Below, in pieces: positions 26,448 to 34,784 of a stretch of DNA of 64,000 bases. Below the pieces are notes generated by a model. That model saw only the letters and a program-made list of their open reading frames with translations, had not been told where the DNA came from and did no database searches. The position numbers were made by a program, and so were the translations under genes. The stretch is from contig NZ_CAJYGQ010000008.1 of NCBI RefSeq assembly GCF_913773635.1, forward strand, positions 1 through 64,000, read 5' to 3'. The stretch is from an uncultured Mucilaginibacter sp. (GTDB lineage Bacteria > Bacteroidota > Bacteroidia > Sphingobacteriales > Sphingobacteriaceae). Positions within the stretch are counted from its first letter, which is position 1. Every line of letters starts with the position of its first letter.

Positions 26448-27014
26448 CTATTCGTTTTGTGCCAAATTGGTTCCTTCAATGGAACCGCCGCGAGAAAAAT
26501 ATTTATACATCGACGGGTCTTTAAGCCTTACAATCATCACGCCGCGGCGGGTACTTGCGTGTACTACATACCCGTTTTGAAGGTATACGCCTACATGGCT
26601 GAATTTTCGCCCGTCAAAATCAAAGAAAACCAAATCACCTTCGCGCAACTCTTCTTCGTATTTACGTTTAATTACATTGATTTGCTTGCCCGTGTTACGT
26701 GGTATGTTGATGCCATAAACCTCTTGCTGCAGTAAATAAGTAAAGCCCGAACAATCAACACCGTTATGATCAAGACCTGCAAATTTGTATGGCGTACCAT
26801 ACCACTGGTCAATAAAACTGTATAGCCTTCCGTTGGTAATGTCGCGGGTATCAACGTTCATCATTTCGGCATACTTATCGGCAATAAATGCTTGCGGTTT
26901 AACCACATCGCCGGGCGAGCCTTTAAGCACGGCCCTCTTAGATTTACAAGAGGTAAATGCCACGCAAGCCAATAACAACATCCAAATTAACCGGGAGTAA
27001 TTTTTCAATAGCAT
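26448..27014 (-). CDS. NlpC/P60 (C40) family cell-wall peptidase, lipoprotein
   Basis: A 188-residue lipoprotein with lipobox AFTSC (Cys near residue 23). The C40 peptidase domain covers about residues 65-180: GLDHNGVDCSGFTYLLQQEVYG carries the catalytic Cys, and FDGRKFSHVGVYLQNGYVVHAST carries the catalytic His. Such enzymes cut D-Glu to diamino-acid bonds in peptidoglycan stem peptides. A good terminator follows. It probably acts at the periplasmic face. mutS lies about 100 bases upstream on the same strand but is probably a separate transcript. Confidence 0.92.
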   Translation of the reverse strand: MLLKNYSRLIWMLLLACVAFTSCKSKRAVLKGSPGDVVKPQAFIADKYAEMMNVDTRDITNGRLYSFIDQWYGTPYKFAGLDHNGVDCSGFTYLLQQEVYGINIPRNTGKQINVIKRKYEEELREGDLVFFDFDGRKFSHVGVYLQNGYVVHASTRRGVMIVRLKDPSMYKYFSRGGSIEGTNLAQNE

Positions 27015-27112
27015 AAGTTAAAGGTAGATATTATTGAACCAAGAGACAAGAGCAAGAAACCAAGACAAGCTGTTGTTACTTCAAAAAGCGGCACAATGCC
27101 TTACCTGAATAA

Positions 27113-29752
27113 TTAACTTTTAATCAGTCTCTGAATCTCGTCCAGCTTCATCAATGCTTCAACCGGGGTTAGGGTATTTACATCAAGGTTGTTCAGCATG
27201 TCGCGTATTTTAACCAGTATCGGGTCATCAATCGAAAACATTTGCAGCTGCATGGCCTGCTTCTGCACTTTCTTAATACTTTCCTTGATATCCTCACCCC
27301 CGGTACGTTCGGCTTCCAGCTTTTTCAATATTTCGTTAGCTCGGGCTAATACTTTGGCAGGCATACCGGCTAGTTTTGCAACATGTATACCAAAGCTATG
27401 CTCACTGCCGCCGGGCACCAGTTTACGCAAAAAAATGATTTGATTGCCAACTTCCTTTACCGTAACGTTGAAGTTTTTTATACGGCTAAACATATTGGTA
27501 AGCTCGTTTAACTCATGGTAGTGAGTAGCAAAAAGAGTTTTTGCTTTGGCCGTTGGATGGTTATGCAAGTACTCTGAAATAGCCCAGGCAATGGATATAC
27601 CATCATAAGTTGAAGTACCCCGGCCAATCTCATCAAGAAGAATTAAACTACGGTTGCTTAAATTGTTCAGGATGCTGGCAGTTTCGTTCATCTCCACCAT
27701 AAAGGTCGATTCGCCGGATGAAAGGTTATCAGATGCCCCTACCCTGGTGAATATTTTATCAACCAAACCAATTTGCGCATGCTTTGCGGGTACAAAGCAG
27801 CCCATTTGCGCCAACAATACAATTAAACCGGTTTGCCTCAATAAAGCCGACTTACCCGCCATGTTCGGACCGGTAATAATGATGATTTGCTGACTGTCAG
27901 AATCCAGGTAAACGTCATTGGTAATGTATTCTTCACCCACCGGCAAATTCTTTTCAATTACTGGATGGCGCCCTCCTTTAATATCAATGAGCAGCCCATC
28001 GTTCATCTGAGGCTTTACGTAGTAGTTTCTGATAGATACTGTTGCAAAGTTCAACAACACATCTAAACGGGCTATTAGCTGCGCGTTAAGCTGTATAGGC
28101 TTAATATACTCGGTAAGCGAATACAGCAAATCATTGTATAATTGGGTTTCAAGAGCAAGTATTTTCTCTTCGGCACCCAAAATTTGTTCTTCGTATTCTT
28201 TAAGTTCGGGAGTGATATAGCGCTCGGCGTTTACAAGCGTTTGCTTGCGTATCCAATCAGTTGGTACCTTATCACGGTGCGAGTGGGTAACCTCAAGGTA
28301 GTAACCAAATACGTTGTTAAATGCAACTTTTAATGATGGTATACCCGTAAGCTCGGCTTCGCGCTTTTGAATTTCAAGCAAATAACCCTTACCCCCGAAA
28401 GCGATTTTGCGCAGGCGGTCAAGCTCATCATGAATACCTTCGGCCATCACACCACCTTTTACCAGTTGTACCGGTGGCTCTGCGTTTAACTCATTACCAA
28501 TTTTTTCGCAAATGTATTCGCAAGGGTTTAGCTGATTGCCGATGGCCATCAGGGCGTCGTTTGGCTTGGTTATAACGTTAGCATCGTCACTGCCAGTGCC
28601 TAAGCAAAGCGTACGTATATTGCTTATAGCCTGCAAAGCTTTGCGCAACTGGCAAACCTCGCGCGGGTTAGCTTTTTGTAATCCTATTTTGCTAATTAGC
28701 CGTTCCAAATCGCCTACCTGACGTATGCAGCTCTGCAATTCATTACGCAGCTCTTCATGATCAATAAGGTGCTGTACAACGTTTAACCTGTCATTGATAG
28801 GTTTGAGTTCCTTTAGAGGCATCACTATCCAGCGGCGCAGCAGGCGGGCTCCCATTGGTGAGCACGTATGGTCAAGCACATCAACCAGCGTCATGGCGTT
28901 ATCGTTTGATGAACCCACCAGCTCGAGGTTGCGTATGCTGAAACGGTCGAGCCATAAGTAGCGGTCTTCTTCAATACGGCTTATGGCGCTAATATGCTGT
29001 AAATTGCGGTGCTCGGTTTCGTTCAAGTAATGCAGTGCCACACCTGCAGCTACAATGCCCAACCCGAGTTTTTCTATACCGAAACCTTTTAAAGATTTTA
29101 CACCAAAGTGCTTGGTAAGTGTTTCATAGGCATAATCGCCGCTGTAAGGCCACTCGTCAAGTGTATAGGTATAATAACGATCGCCAAATTTTTCAAAAAA
29201 ATCGCGTTTGCAGCTTTTTGGGTAGATTACCTCACTGGGACTGAAAGATTGCAGTAATTTATCAATATAATCGGCGTTACCCTGTGCAGTTAAAAACTCA
29301 CCGGTTGAAATATCAATCAGTGCAATACCCAGGCTGTTTTTCTCAAAATAGAGCGATGCCAGGTAATTATTGCTTTTTTGCTGCAGTATGTTGTCACTAA
29401 CGGCTACACCCGGCGTTACCAACTCTGTTACACCCCGCTTAACGATGGTTTTGGTCATCTTGGGATCTTCGAGCTGATCGCAAATGGCTACGCGCTGGCC
29501 AGCGCGTACTAGCTTAGGCAAATAAGTTTCGAGCGAATGATGTGGAAAGCCGGCCAGCTCAATGTGTGATGCTGAGCCATTAGCACGCTTGGTAAGCACA
29601 ATGCCTAATATACCGGCGGCCTTTACAGCATCCTCGCCAAACGTTTCGTAAAAATCGCCTACCCTAAACAGCAACAAGGCACCCGGATATTTTGCCTTGA
29701 TTTGATTGTACTGCTGCATCAGCGGCGTTTCTTTGGTTGCAGACTTGCCCAA
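27113..29752 (-). CDS. mutS: DNA mismatch repair protein MutS
   Basis: An 879-residue ATPase. The mismatch-recognition Phe-x-Glu is in [13 protein letters not shown] near residue 35. Connector, lever and clamp regions follow. Walker A is [14 protein letters not shown] near residue 620, then [18 protein letters not shown], Walker [14 protein letters not shown], and FATHYHEL. It binds mismatches and recruits MutL. The apparent start is TTG at 29752 ([15 protein letters not shown]), because homologues begin with this short Lys/Thr segment before PLMQQY. An internal ATG 11 codons later is the alternative. Confidence 0.96.
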   Translation of the reverse strand: MGKSATKETPLMQQYNQIKAKYPGALLLFRVGDFYETFGEDAVKAAGILGIVLTKRANGSASHIELAGFPHHSLETYLPKLVRAGQRVAICDQLEDPKMTKTIVKRGVTELVTPGVAVSDNILQQKSNNYLASLYFEKNSLGIALIDISTGEFLTAQGNADYIDKLLQSFSPSEVIYPKSCKRDFFEKFGDRYYTYTLDEWPYSGDYAYETLTKHFGVKSLKGFGIEKLGLGIVAAGVALHYLNETEHRNLQHISAISRIEEDRYLWLDRFSIRNLELVGSSNDNAMTLVDVLDHTCSPMGARLLRRWIVMPLKELKPINDRLNVVQHLIDHEELRNELQSCIRQVGDLERLISKIGLQKANPREVCQLRKALQAISNIRTLCLGTGSDDANVITKPNDALMAIGNQLNPCEYICEKIGNELNAEPPVQLVKGGVMAEGIHDELDRLRKIAFGGKGYLLEIQKREAELTGIPSLKVAFNNVFGYYLEVTHSHRDKVPTDWIRKQTLVNAERYITPELKEYEEQILGAEEKILALETQLYNDLLYSLTEYIKPIQLNAQLIARLDVLLNFATVSIRNYYVKPQMNDGLLIDIKGGRHPVIEKNLPVGEEYITNDVYLDSDSQQIIIITGPNMAGKSALLRQTGLIVLLAQMGCFVPAKHAQIGLVDKIFTRVGASDNLSSGESTFMVEMNETASILNNLSNRSLILLDEIGRGTSTYDGISIAWAISEYLHNHPTAKAKTLFATHYHELNELTNMFSRIKNFNVTVKEVGNQIIFLRKLVPGGSEHSFGIHVAKLAGMPAKVLARANEILKKLEAERTGGEDIKESIKKVQKQAMQLQMFSIDDPILVKIRDMLNNLDVNTLTPVEALMKLDEIQRLIKS

Positions 29753-29886
29753 GCGTTATCCTTTTTAATTAAGAGGGTAAAATTAAGCGTTTAACGACGA
29801 TTTGGCGGAGGGTGTTGAAAATTTATTAAAGTGTGAAGACTTAGTGATTAATTATGTTATTCAAGCGGGCATTAAGTATGCCAATT

Positions 29887-30099
29887 CTAATAAACGCCCC
29901 CGCCGGTAACCATAGCAATTTTACGTTTTACTTCGTCATAGTTTTCTTTAACGGTTACGTATGATTCTTTGTCACCAATTACATAAACATGCACCTCTTC
30001 ATTAGGCGTGGTGTAAACCACAACAGACGTAATGTTATTTACGTTGATTAAAGCCGGACGATCATTTTTATCTGTTAGTTCTATAAAGGGAATTGTCAT
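29887..30099 (-). CDS. Small conserved-looking protein of unknown function
   Basis: A 70-residue soluble protein with alternating hydrophobic segments (IPFIELTDKNDRPALINVNNITSVVVY, then EVHVYVIGDKESYVTVKE). The pattern resembles a small beta-rich fold with an initiating LINVNNI phrase of the kind seen in flagellar FlbD-like small proteins. I make no firm call. It sits alone between mutS and the SpoU gene. Confidence 0.62.
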   Translation of the reverse strand: MTIPFIELTDKNDRPALINVNNITSVVVYTTPNEEVHVYVIGDKESYVTVKENYDEVKRKIAMVTGGGVY

Positions 30100-30191
30100 G
30101 TTACTAATACATCAATTTTTTAATATATGTTTTCCGATTTGCTCAAACGGTTTTCAAACGCCTTCTTTAATAGCCTTCACTTAACAGATGT

Positions 30192-30728
30192 CTACTTATT
30201 CAGCTTTATTTTGGCCATAAAATCCCATAATACTATGCCAGCTGATATCACAATGTTAAACGAATGCTTGGTGCCAAATTGGGGTATTTCTAAACAAGTA
30301 TCAATTTGGGCCATAGCCTCCTCGCTTACCCCATTTACTTCATTACCAAAAATAAGCGCGTACTTTTGATGGGCAGCCGGTTGAAACTCATGCAACATCA
30401 CACTGTTTTCGGCCTGCTCAATGGCTATGATGGTATAACCAAGGTCTCTTAATTCAGCAATAGCCTCAGTAGTATCAGCGTGATAGCTCCAGTCTACCGA
30501 TTGGGTTGCACCAAGAGCGGTTTTTTCAATTTCGCGGTGAGGTGGCTGCGCAGTAATTCCGCATAAGCAAATATGCCCAACGGCAAAGCCATCACCAGTA
30601 CGAAATACTGACCCTACATTGTGCATGCTGCGAACACTATCTAAAACAATAACAACCGGTAGTTTTGATTGTCCTTTGAACTCCTCAACCGACACGCGAT
30701 TCAGCTCATCTAATTTTAATTTGCGCAT
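30192..30728 (-). CDS. SpoU/TrmH-type RNA 2'-O-methyltransferase
   Basis: A 178-residue SPOUT enzyme with all three motifs: motif 1 VLDSVRSMHNVGSVFRTGDG (catalytic Arg/Asn), motif 2 ALIFGNEVNGVSEE near residue 127, and motif 3 CLEIPQFGTKHSFNIVISAGIVLWD near 147-171. It lacks an N-terminal RNA-binding extension, as in TrmL-like forms. It methylates a ribose in tRNA or rRNA, but the site is not predictable. A galK terminator hairpin lies only 15 bases upstream of its ATG. Confidence 0.9.
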   Translation of the reverse strand: MRKLKLDELNRVSVEEFKGQSKLPVVIVLDSVRSMHNVGSVFRTGDGFAVGHICLCGITAQPPHREIEKTALGATQSVDWSYHADTTEAIAELRDLGYTIIAIEQAENSVMLHEFQPAAHQKYALIFGNEVNGVSEEAMAQIDTCLEIPQFGTKHSFNIVISAGIVLWDFMAKIKLNK

Positions 30729-30743
30729 TATGTTCTATAAAAA

Positions 30744-30769
30744 AGTCCATAGCTGTAAAACTATGGACT
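30744..30769 (-). terminator. Terminator hairpin after galK, close to the SpoU gene start
   Basis: AGTCCATAG (30744-30752) and CTATGGACT (30761-30769) form a perfect 9-base stem with an 8-base loop. On the minus strand it ends in T6, fitting a galK terminator, although its T-run is only 9-14 bases from the next ATG. Confidence 0.75.
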
Positions 30770-30808
30770 ACTAAAAGTAAATATTATTTAGTTGACTAAA
30801 AGCCTATT

Positions 30809-31969
30809 TTAATTTACCAACTCGTGTACGCCGCTACTGATATTGGTGGCGTATACCGAAGGTGCATAACCTATTTTAGCGGTATAATAATCAATCAGAT
30901 TTTTGCTGTATGTTTCAAATGCATCTGCTTTTACAATGGCAATGGCACATCCGCCAAAACCCGCACCGGTCATACGGGCGCCAATAACATTGCTGTCTGT
31001 TTTGCTATATTCTACAGCAGTATCCAGCTCAACTCCGCTTACCTCATAGTCGTGCTGCAATGATTGATGCGAAGCATACATCAGGCGGCCAAACTCGGCA
31101 AGGTTATGCTGCGCAAGCGCATCTGCGGCCAGCTTTACCCGCTCGTTTTCTTCAACTACGTGTTTAGCACGTTTTAACACAACTTCATCAGTAATTAAAT
31201 GCTGATGACGGCTAAATGTATCGCTGTCAATATCACAAAGGTAGCTGATGTTAAGTTCCTGTTGTAAAGCTTTCAACGCTTGTGCACATTCTTCAACACG
31301 TTCGTTGTATTTGCTTTCGGCCAGTTTACGCGGCTTGTTGGTGTTTATTACTGCCAATACATTATCGCCTAGGTAAGCATCAACGGCTTTGTATTCAAGG
31401 GTATCACAATTAAGCATTAACGCCTTGTCGGCTTCGCCAAAAGCCACGGCAAACTGATCCATAATACCACTGCTCAGACCAATAAAATTATTCTCAACCG
31501 ACTTAGCCATTTTAACTAATTCAAGTTTAGAGTAGCCTGTTTTAAAGTATTGGTTGAAGGCAAATGCGGTCGCAATTTCAATAGAAGCCGATGATGAAAG
31601 GCCCGAGCCAATTGGAACATTACCAAAATAAAGTACATCAAGCCCTTTCACTTGCTTACCGTCAATTACAAAGTGATGAAGCACACCCAGCGGGTAATTA
31701 TACCACTCGCGACCGGTTTTTTCGTAGCTGTCCTGCACGCCTATATCATAGGTTTCTTCAAAATTTACACTTCTGAACCTAAATACATTATCTTCATTTG
31801 GCGCCAGCAGCATCCAGGTGCCAAAGTTTATAGCACAAGGCATAACTAGCCCGCCATTATAGTCAATATGTTCGCCAATCAAATTAACGCGGCCAGGGCA
31901 AAAGTAAGTCTCTAACGCCTGCTGGTTAAATGCCGATTGAAATTGTTGTTTAAGTTGGTCTACTGTCAT
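30809..31969 (-). CDS. galK: Galactokinase
   Basis: A 386-residue GHMP kinase. Motif 1 PGRVNLIGEHIDYNGG lies near residues 25-40, motif 2 PIGSGLSSSASIEIA near 117-131, and motif 3 GARMTGAGFGGCAIA near 332-346. SGIMDQFAVAFGEAD carries the catalytic Asp. It phosphorylates galactose to galactose 1-phosphate in the Leloir pathway. galT and galE are not adjacent. It has its own promoter box immediately upstream and a terminator downstream. Confidence 0.95.
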   Translation of the reverse strand: MTVDQLKQQFQSAFNQQALETYFCPGRVNLIGEHIDYNGGLVMPCAINFGTWMLLAPNEDNVFRFRSVNFEETYDIGVQDSYEKTGREWYNYPLGVLHHFVIDGKQVKGLDVLYFGNVPIGSGLSSSASIEIATAFAFNQYFKTGYSKLELVKMAKSVENNFIGLSSGIMDQFAVAFGEADKALMLNCDTLEYKAVDAYLGDNVLAVINTNKPRKLAESKYNERVEECAQALKALQQELNISYLCDIDSDTFSRHQHLITDEVVLKRAKHVVEENERVKLAADALAQHNLAEFGRLMYASHQSLQHDYEVSGVELDTAVEYSKTDSNVIGARMTGAGFGGCAIAIVKADAFETYSKNLIDYYTAKIGYAPSVYATNISSGVHELVN

Positions 31970-31976
31970 GGTGTGG

Positions 31977-32003
31977 CAAAAATAAAAAAGCTCTTTACAT
32001 TTG
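31977..32003. promoter_or_regulatory. Divergent -7 boxes for galK and the YciI-like gene
   Basis: Minus-strand TATTTTTG at 31977-31984 ends 7 bases before the galK ATG. Plus-strand TACATTTG at 31996-32003 faces the YciI-like gene, giving a leader of about 100 bases. Both fit TAnnTTTG. Confidence 0.5.
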
Positions 32004-32109
32004 CAGCTTAATTTTAATGTATTTTAACACATACTTATCAGGTTTACTACCAAATATTTATTCAAATCGATTGTGTTAATTGTACACCACTAAAAGCTGC
32101 ACCTCGTAT

Positions 32110-32400
32110 ATGAAACAATATGTTGTAACCGCTTACGATTTTACAGACAACAATGCACTTAACAGGCGCCTGGAGGCGCGACCGGCGCACCTGAAGGGAG
32201 TTAAAGTTTTAAAACAGAACAATAACTTTATTGCAGGGGGAGCTATACTTAACGAACAGGATCAAATGGTGGGTTCGGTGATGATTGTACAGTTTGAAAC
32301 GGAGCACCTAATGCAGCAATGGCTTAAAAACGACCCTTATGTTATGGGCCAGGTGTGGGAGAAGATTGATGTCAAACCTTTTAAACAAGCCATAGTGTGA
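32110..32400 (+). CDS. YciI-like family protein
   Basis: A 96-residue protein of ferredoxin-like fold: MKQYVVTAYDFTDNNALNRRLEARPAHL, then NNFIAGGAILNEQDQMVGSVMIVQF and WLKNDPYVMGQVWEKIDVKPF. The conserved His (ARPAHL) and Asp (LKNDPY) match the proposed catalytic pair of YciI proteins. The ATG at 32110 is preferred over an upstream TTG. Function unknown, perhaps a small hydrolase or dehydrohalogenase-like enzyme. It converges with the next gene across a strong hairpin. Confidence 0.85.
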   Translation: MKQYVVTAYDFTDNNALNRRLEARPAHLKGVKVLKQNNNFIAGGAILNEQDQMVGSVMIVQFETEHLMQQWLKNDPYVMGQVWEKIDVKPFKQAIV

Positions 32401-32433
32401 TCTATTGCCTCAATCTCGATATCATAAAAATAA

Positions 32434-32476
32434 AATGCCCGTTACGTAGCATGCAAAAAACTACATAACGGGCATT
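32434..32476. terminator. Bidirectional terminator between convergent genes
   Basis: A 16-base stem with one mismatch (32434-32449 and 32461-32476; arms begin AATGCCCGTT) and an 11-base A-rich loop. It separates the YciI-like gene from the 77-residue orphan. Confidence 0.75.
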
Positions 32477-32492
32477 CAAACTACAAAGCTGA

Positions 32493-32726
32493 TTAACTCC
32501 AGCCTGTACCTTTTTTAGCATTACCATTTTTGATATGCTCTTCGGCGGTTGCTTTGCTCATGATAGCAGCCATTTTGTTGCCATCAGCATCTTTACCGGT
32601 TGCAATGTACCTGCCTGATTTTACGTCGATAACCGGATCAACCATAGGTACATTTTTAGTTTTTGTTTTAACAGAGTAAGCTGTTATTGCTCCTGAATCT
32701 GATTTAGTATCTTTTGCCTTAGCCAT
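32493..32726 (-). CDS. Small hypothetical protein
   Basis: A 77-residue, Lys-rich, Cys-free protein (MAKAKDTKSDSGAITAYSVKTK, then KSGRYIATGKDADGNKMAAIMSKATAEEHIKNG). No membrane segment, signal peptide or recognised domain. The composition suggests a small soluble protein. It has a typical Bacteroidota codon mix and ends in a strong hairpin, so it is likely real. Confidence 0.65.
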   Translation of the reverse strand: MAKAKDTKSDSGAITAYSVKTKTKNVPMVDPVIDVKSGRYIATGKDADGNKMAAIMSKATAEEHIKNGNAKKGTGWS

Positions 32727-32827
32727 AGTAATTTGTTTTAAGAGTTTTAGGCTAAACTAACAACCTCATTATTTGTTTTATAAGTTACTAAATAAGCGGT
32801 AATTCATAACATTAATACCAGAATACG

Positions 32828-33079
32828 ATGAAGTTGGGCGATGAAATACTTAAGATTTTAAACAAAACCTACCAGCCAACTACAATGGTTGAGCAAACAT
32901 TTAAACGCTACGATTTAGCCTTTAAAACCGATGAAGCCGGAAGGCCCATACTTTTGTTTATGGGTAAAAAAGATGTACATGGAAATGTTCAAGGCCAGCG
33001 ATTTGCCAGAACATTAAAAACAGACAACGACGGAAATATCATCAAAGATCACTGGGAAAACAAAGGTTCTGCAAGCTGA
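32828..33079 (+). CDS. Small hypothetical protein
   Basis: An 83-residue soluble protein (MKLGDEILKILNKTY, then AFKTDEAGRPILLFMGKKDVHGNVQGQRF and NDGNIIKDHWENKG). The sequence reads like a small beta-rich unit. No family is recognised. The 270 bases after it contain no gene that I can support, only a weak AT-rich hairpin near 33266-33285. Confidence 0.65.
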   Translation: MKLGDEILKILNKTYQPTTMVEQTFKRYDLAFKTDEAGRPILLFMGKKDVHGNVQGQRFARTLKTDNDGNIIKDHWENKGSAS

Positions 33080-33348
33080 TCCATTATAACTTATCTACTT
33101 TTTTACTTACCTGATAAACTGCAATTATATTGTGGAAAAGCATCATTAAGAGTCAATCTTTATCGTAGCTAGGCCATTTTACTTCACTGTTGATACTTAT
33201 ACTATAGCTTCGATGTATTCATAATTATCCACAGTAATTGTTAATAAACTGCTACATTGCTGTTAAAAATGTGTTGAAACATTTTATATCAAGGGCATTA
33301 ACACTGGCTTAGAAATTGTTGATTTACAATTACATAAGCTAATTGTAT

Positions 33349-33588
33349 ATGAATGCATTTTATGAAAGGCTATCGCACTTTGCTGACATGGTTAAAGACG
33401 CGAGCAAAAAAGAAAGGCAGAATTACGCTAATTACTTTTTGGTGCAACACCCACCCCATCCGGTAGTTAGCTCAACCCGTAGCGTAATGCCCAAATTGTT
33501 GTTTGATGAAAACTGCCCGGGCGAGCTAAGGCTTAAAATAAGGCAAATGCTCAAAAAATCTTTCAACCGCATACGTAATAAACAATAA
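33349..33588 (+). CDS. Small basic hypothetical protein
   Basis: A 79-residue protein with a basic, Arg/Lys-rich C-terminus (CPGELRLKIRQMLKKSFNRIRNKQ) and a helical N-terminus (MNAFYERLSHFADMVKDASKKE). It could bind nucleic acid, but that is inference only. ATG at 33349 is preferred to an upstream TTG. It ends 8 bases before the Fpg/Nei gene and is probably cotranscribed. Confidence 0.6.
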   Translation: MNAFYERLSHFADMVKDASKKERQNYANYFLVQHPPHPVVSSTRSVMPKLLFDENCPGELRLKIRQMLKKSFNRIRNKQ

Positions 33589-33596
33589 AAGCCATT

Positions 33597-34376
33597 ATGC
33601 CCGAATTACCCGACTTGCAAGTATTCAGTCAAAACATAACCAAAGTTTTAGAAGGCTGTACTTTGCTTAAGGTTGTTGTTATACAAACCAAAAAGCTTAA
33701 CGTAAGTACTGATGAGCTTAGTGAAGCGCTGAACAATGCAAAGTTAAAAGATGTTATTCGGGATGGGAAAACATTGCAATTCAGGTTCAACAATAGTAAT
33801 GTACTAGGCATTCACTTAATGCTGCATGGACAGCTTAAATGGTTTGAGCTTGAAAACCCGCACAAGTTTACGATACTTGAAATGCATTTTGAGAACGGAA
33901 AAGGATTAGCCCTTACAGATTTTCAAAAAGCAGCCACGCCTACTCTAAACCCCGATAAATCAAATGTACCTGACGCGCTGGACGAAGAGGTAGACTTAAA
34001 GTTTTGGAAAGAAAAATTTGCAAAGAGCCGTAAGCCGGTTAAAGCACTATTAACTGACCAAAAAATTGTAAGAGGTATTGGAAATGCCTATGCTGATGAA
34101 ATTTTTTATCACGCCAAAATATCGCCTTTCTCTGCCGCTAATAAAATTCCTGATAAGGTAATTAAAGTGTTTAACGCATCCTTGAAGAAGGTGCTTGAGC
34201 ACGCCGAAAAAGAAATACTTAAATCACAGCCCGATATTATAAGCGGCGAAGTAAGAGACTTTTTCAACGTTCATATACCTAAAGAAGACAAAACAGCTAA
34301 GGGCGAAACAATCAGGCAAAAGGATTTAGCATCACGAAAAACCTATTTTACCGATATGCAAAAAGTGTATAATTGA
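33597..34376 (+). CDS. Fpg/Nei family DNA glycosylase with a zincless finger
   Basis: A 259-residue enzyme beginning MPELPDLQVF, so the catalytic Pro2 and Glu3 of Fpg/Nei are present. The H2TH region is KPVKALLTDQKIVRGIGNAYADEIFYHAKISP near residues 150-180. The C-terminus keeps the finger-like pattern (KGETIRQKDLASRKTYFTDMQKVY, ending in TYF then Gln) but all four zinc Cys are missing, as in NEIL1-type zincless fingers. It excises oxidised bases from DNA. Substrate preference is unknown. The 79-residue orphan precedes it by 8 bases. Confidence 0.88.
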   Translation: MPELPDLQVFSQNITKVLEGCTLLKVVVIQTKKLNVSTDELSEALNNAKLKDVIRDGKTLQFRFNNSNVLGIHLMLHGQLKWFELENPHKFTILEMHFENGKGLALTDFQKAATPTLNPDKSNVPDALDEEVDLKFWKEKFAKSRKPVKALLTDQKIVRGIGNAYADEIFYHAKISPFSAANKIPDKVIKVFNASLKKVLEHAEKEILKSQPDIISGEVRDFFNVHIPKEDKTAKGETIRQKDLASRKTYFTDMQKVYN

Positions 34377-34409
34377 GATTTTAATTTTTTGATGTGCTAA
34401 ATTAAAATC
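34377..34409 (+). terminator. AT-rich hairpin after the Fpg/Nei gene
   Basis: A perfect 11-base inverted repeat (34377-34387 and 34399-34409) begins right after the stop codon. The stem has only two G-C pairs and no T-run follows, so it is a weak terminator candidate. Confidence 0.4.
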
Positions 34410-34483
34410 CACTTAATCATTTTATCAATGGAATCGATTTAAAATTAACATATTCATAAAAAACAAAATTAATGAATATAATA

Positions 34484-34515
34484 TTTGCAAGATAATTGAA
34501 CTACTATTATATTTG
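34484..34515 (+). promoter_or_regulatory. Promoter of the tRNA-like RNA gene
   Basis: TTTG at 34484-34487 and TATATTTG at 34508-34515 are 20 bases apart, close to the Bacteroidota -33/-7 consensus. The predicted start near 34521 is about 20 bases before the tRNA-like fold. Confidence 0.6.
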
Positions 34516-34540
34516 TATCAACAAAGAGAAACAAATACAC

Positions 34541-34652
34541 TGTAGGATGGTGAAACTTTGGCAAACACACCTCCTTGTCCCGGTGGCGGAGATCATGGGA
34601 ACCTTAGCAATAAGATAACCACTCCTTGAAGGTTCGACCCCTTCTCCTACAG
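34541..34652 (+). ncRNA. tRNA-like RNA with a long structured extra arm
   Basis: The segment folds as a class II tRNA shape. Acceptor: TGTAGGA (34541-34547) with TCCTACA (34645-34651). D arm: GTG/CAC (34550-34552, 34566-34568) with GG in the loop. T arm: GAAGG/CCTTC with canonical loop TTCGACC (34633-34639). Anticodon arm: CCTCC/GGTGG with one U-U mismatch and loop TTGTCCC, formal anticodon GTC. The 41-base extra region nests GGAG/CTCC, TGG/CCA and CTTA/TAAG, capped by a GCAA tetraloop. C at position 37, where tRNAs have a purine, and the extra arm argue against an ordinary tRNA. No CCA is encoded. It has its own promoter and terminator. Confidence 0.6.
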
Positions 34653-34689
34653 CTCTTCTCATAATTTAGGTTTATAATTGGTTAGTATA

Positions 34690-34720
34690 AGTCCCCTGCC
34701 CATCAGGGGGCTTTGCTGTT
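34690..34720 (+). terminator. Terminator of the tRNA-like transcript
   Basis: A 9-base stem (34690-34698 with 34704-34712, one G-U pair, CCCC-rich) with a 5-base loop, then a T-rich stretch. It lies 38 bases beyond the tRNA-like fold. Confidence 0.7.
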
Positions 34721-34784
34721 TTATAGGGTTTTCTGAACTAGCTTTTATAAACTTAATCAGCTGATGCTATTCACAAATTGATGC

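Noticed and set aside
26371..26735. Plus-strand frames over the NlpC/P60 gene
   Set aside because: They overlap the C40 peptidase with its catalytic residues and a strong terminator, so they are shadows.
30809..31063. A plus-strand frame over the end of galK
   Set aside because: galK motif 3 is encoded on the minus strand there, so the plus frame is a shadow.
34541..34652. Ordinary tRNA-Asp (anticodon GTC)
   Set aside because: The 41-base extra arm, the U-U mismatch in the anticodon stem, C at position 37 and the T1-A72 acceptor end do not fit an Asp tRNA.
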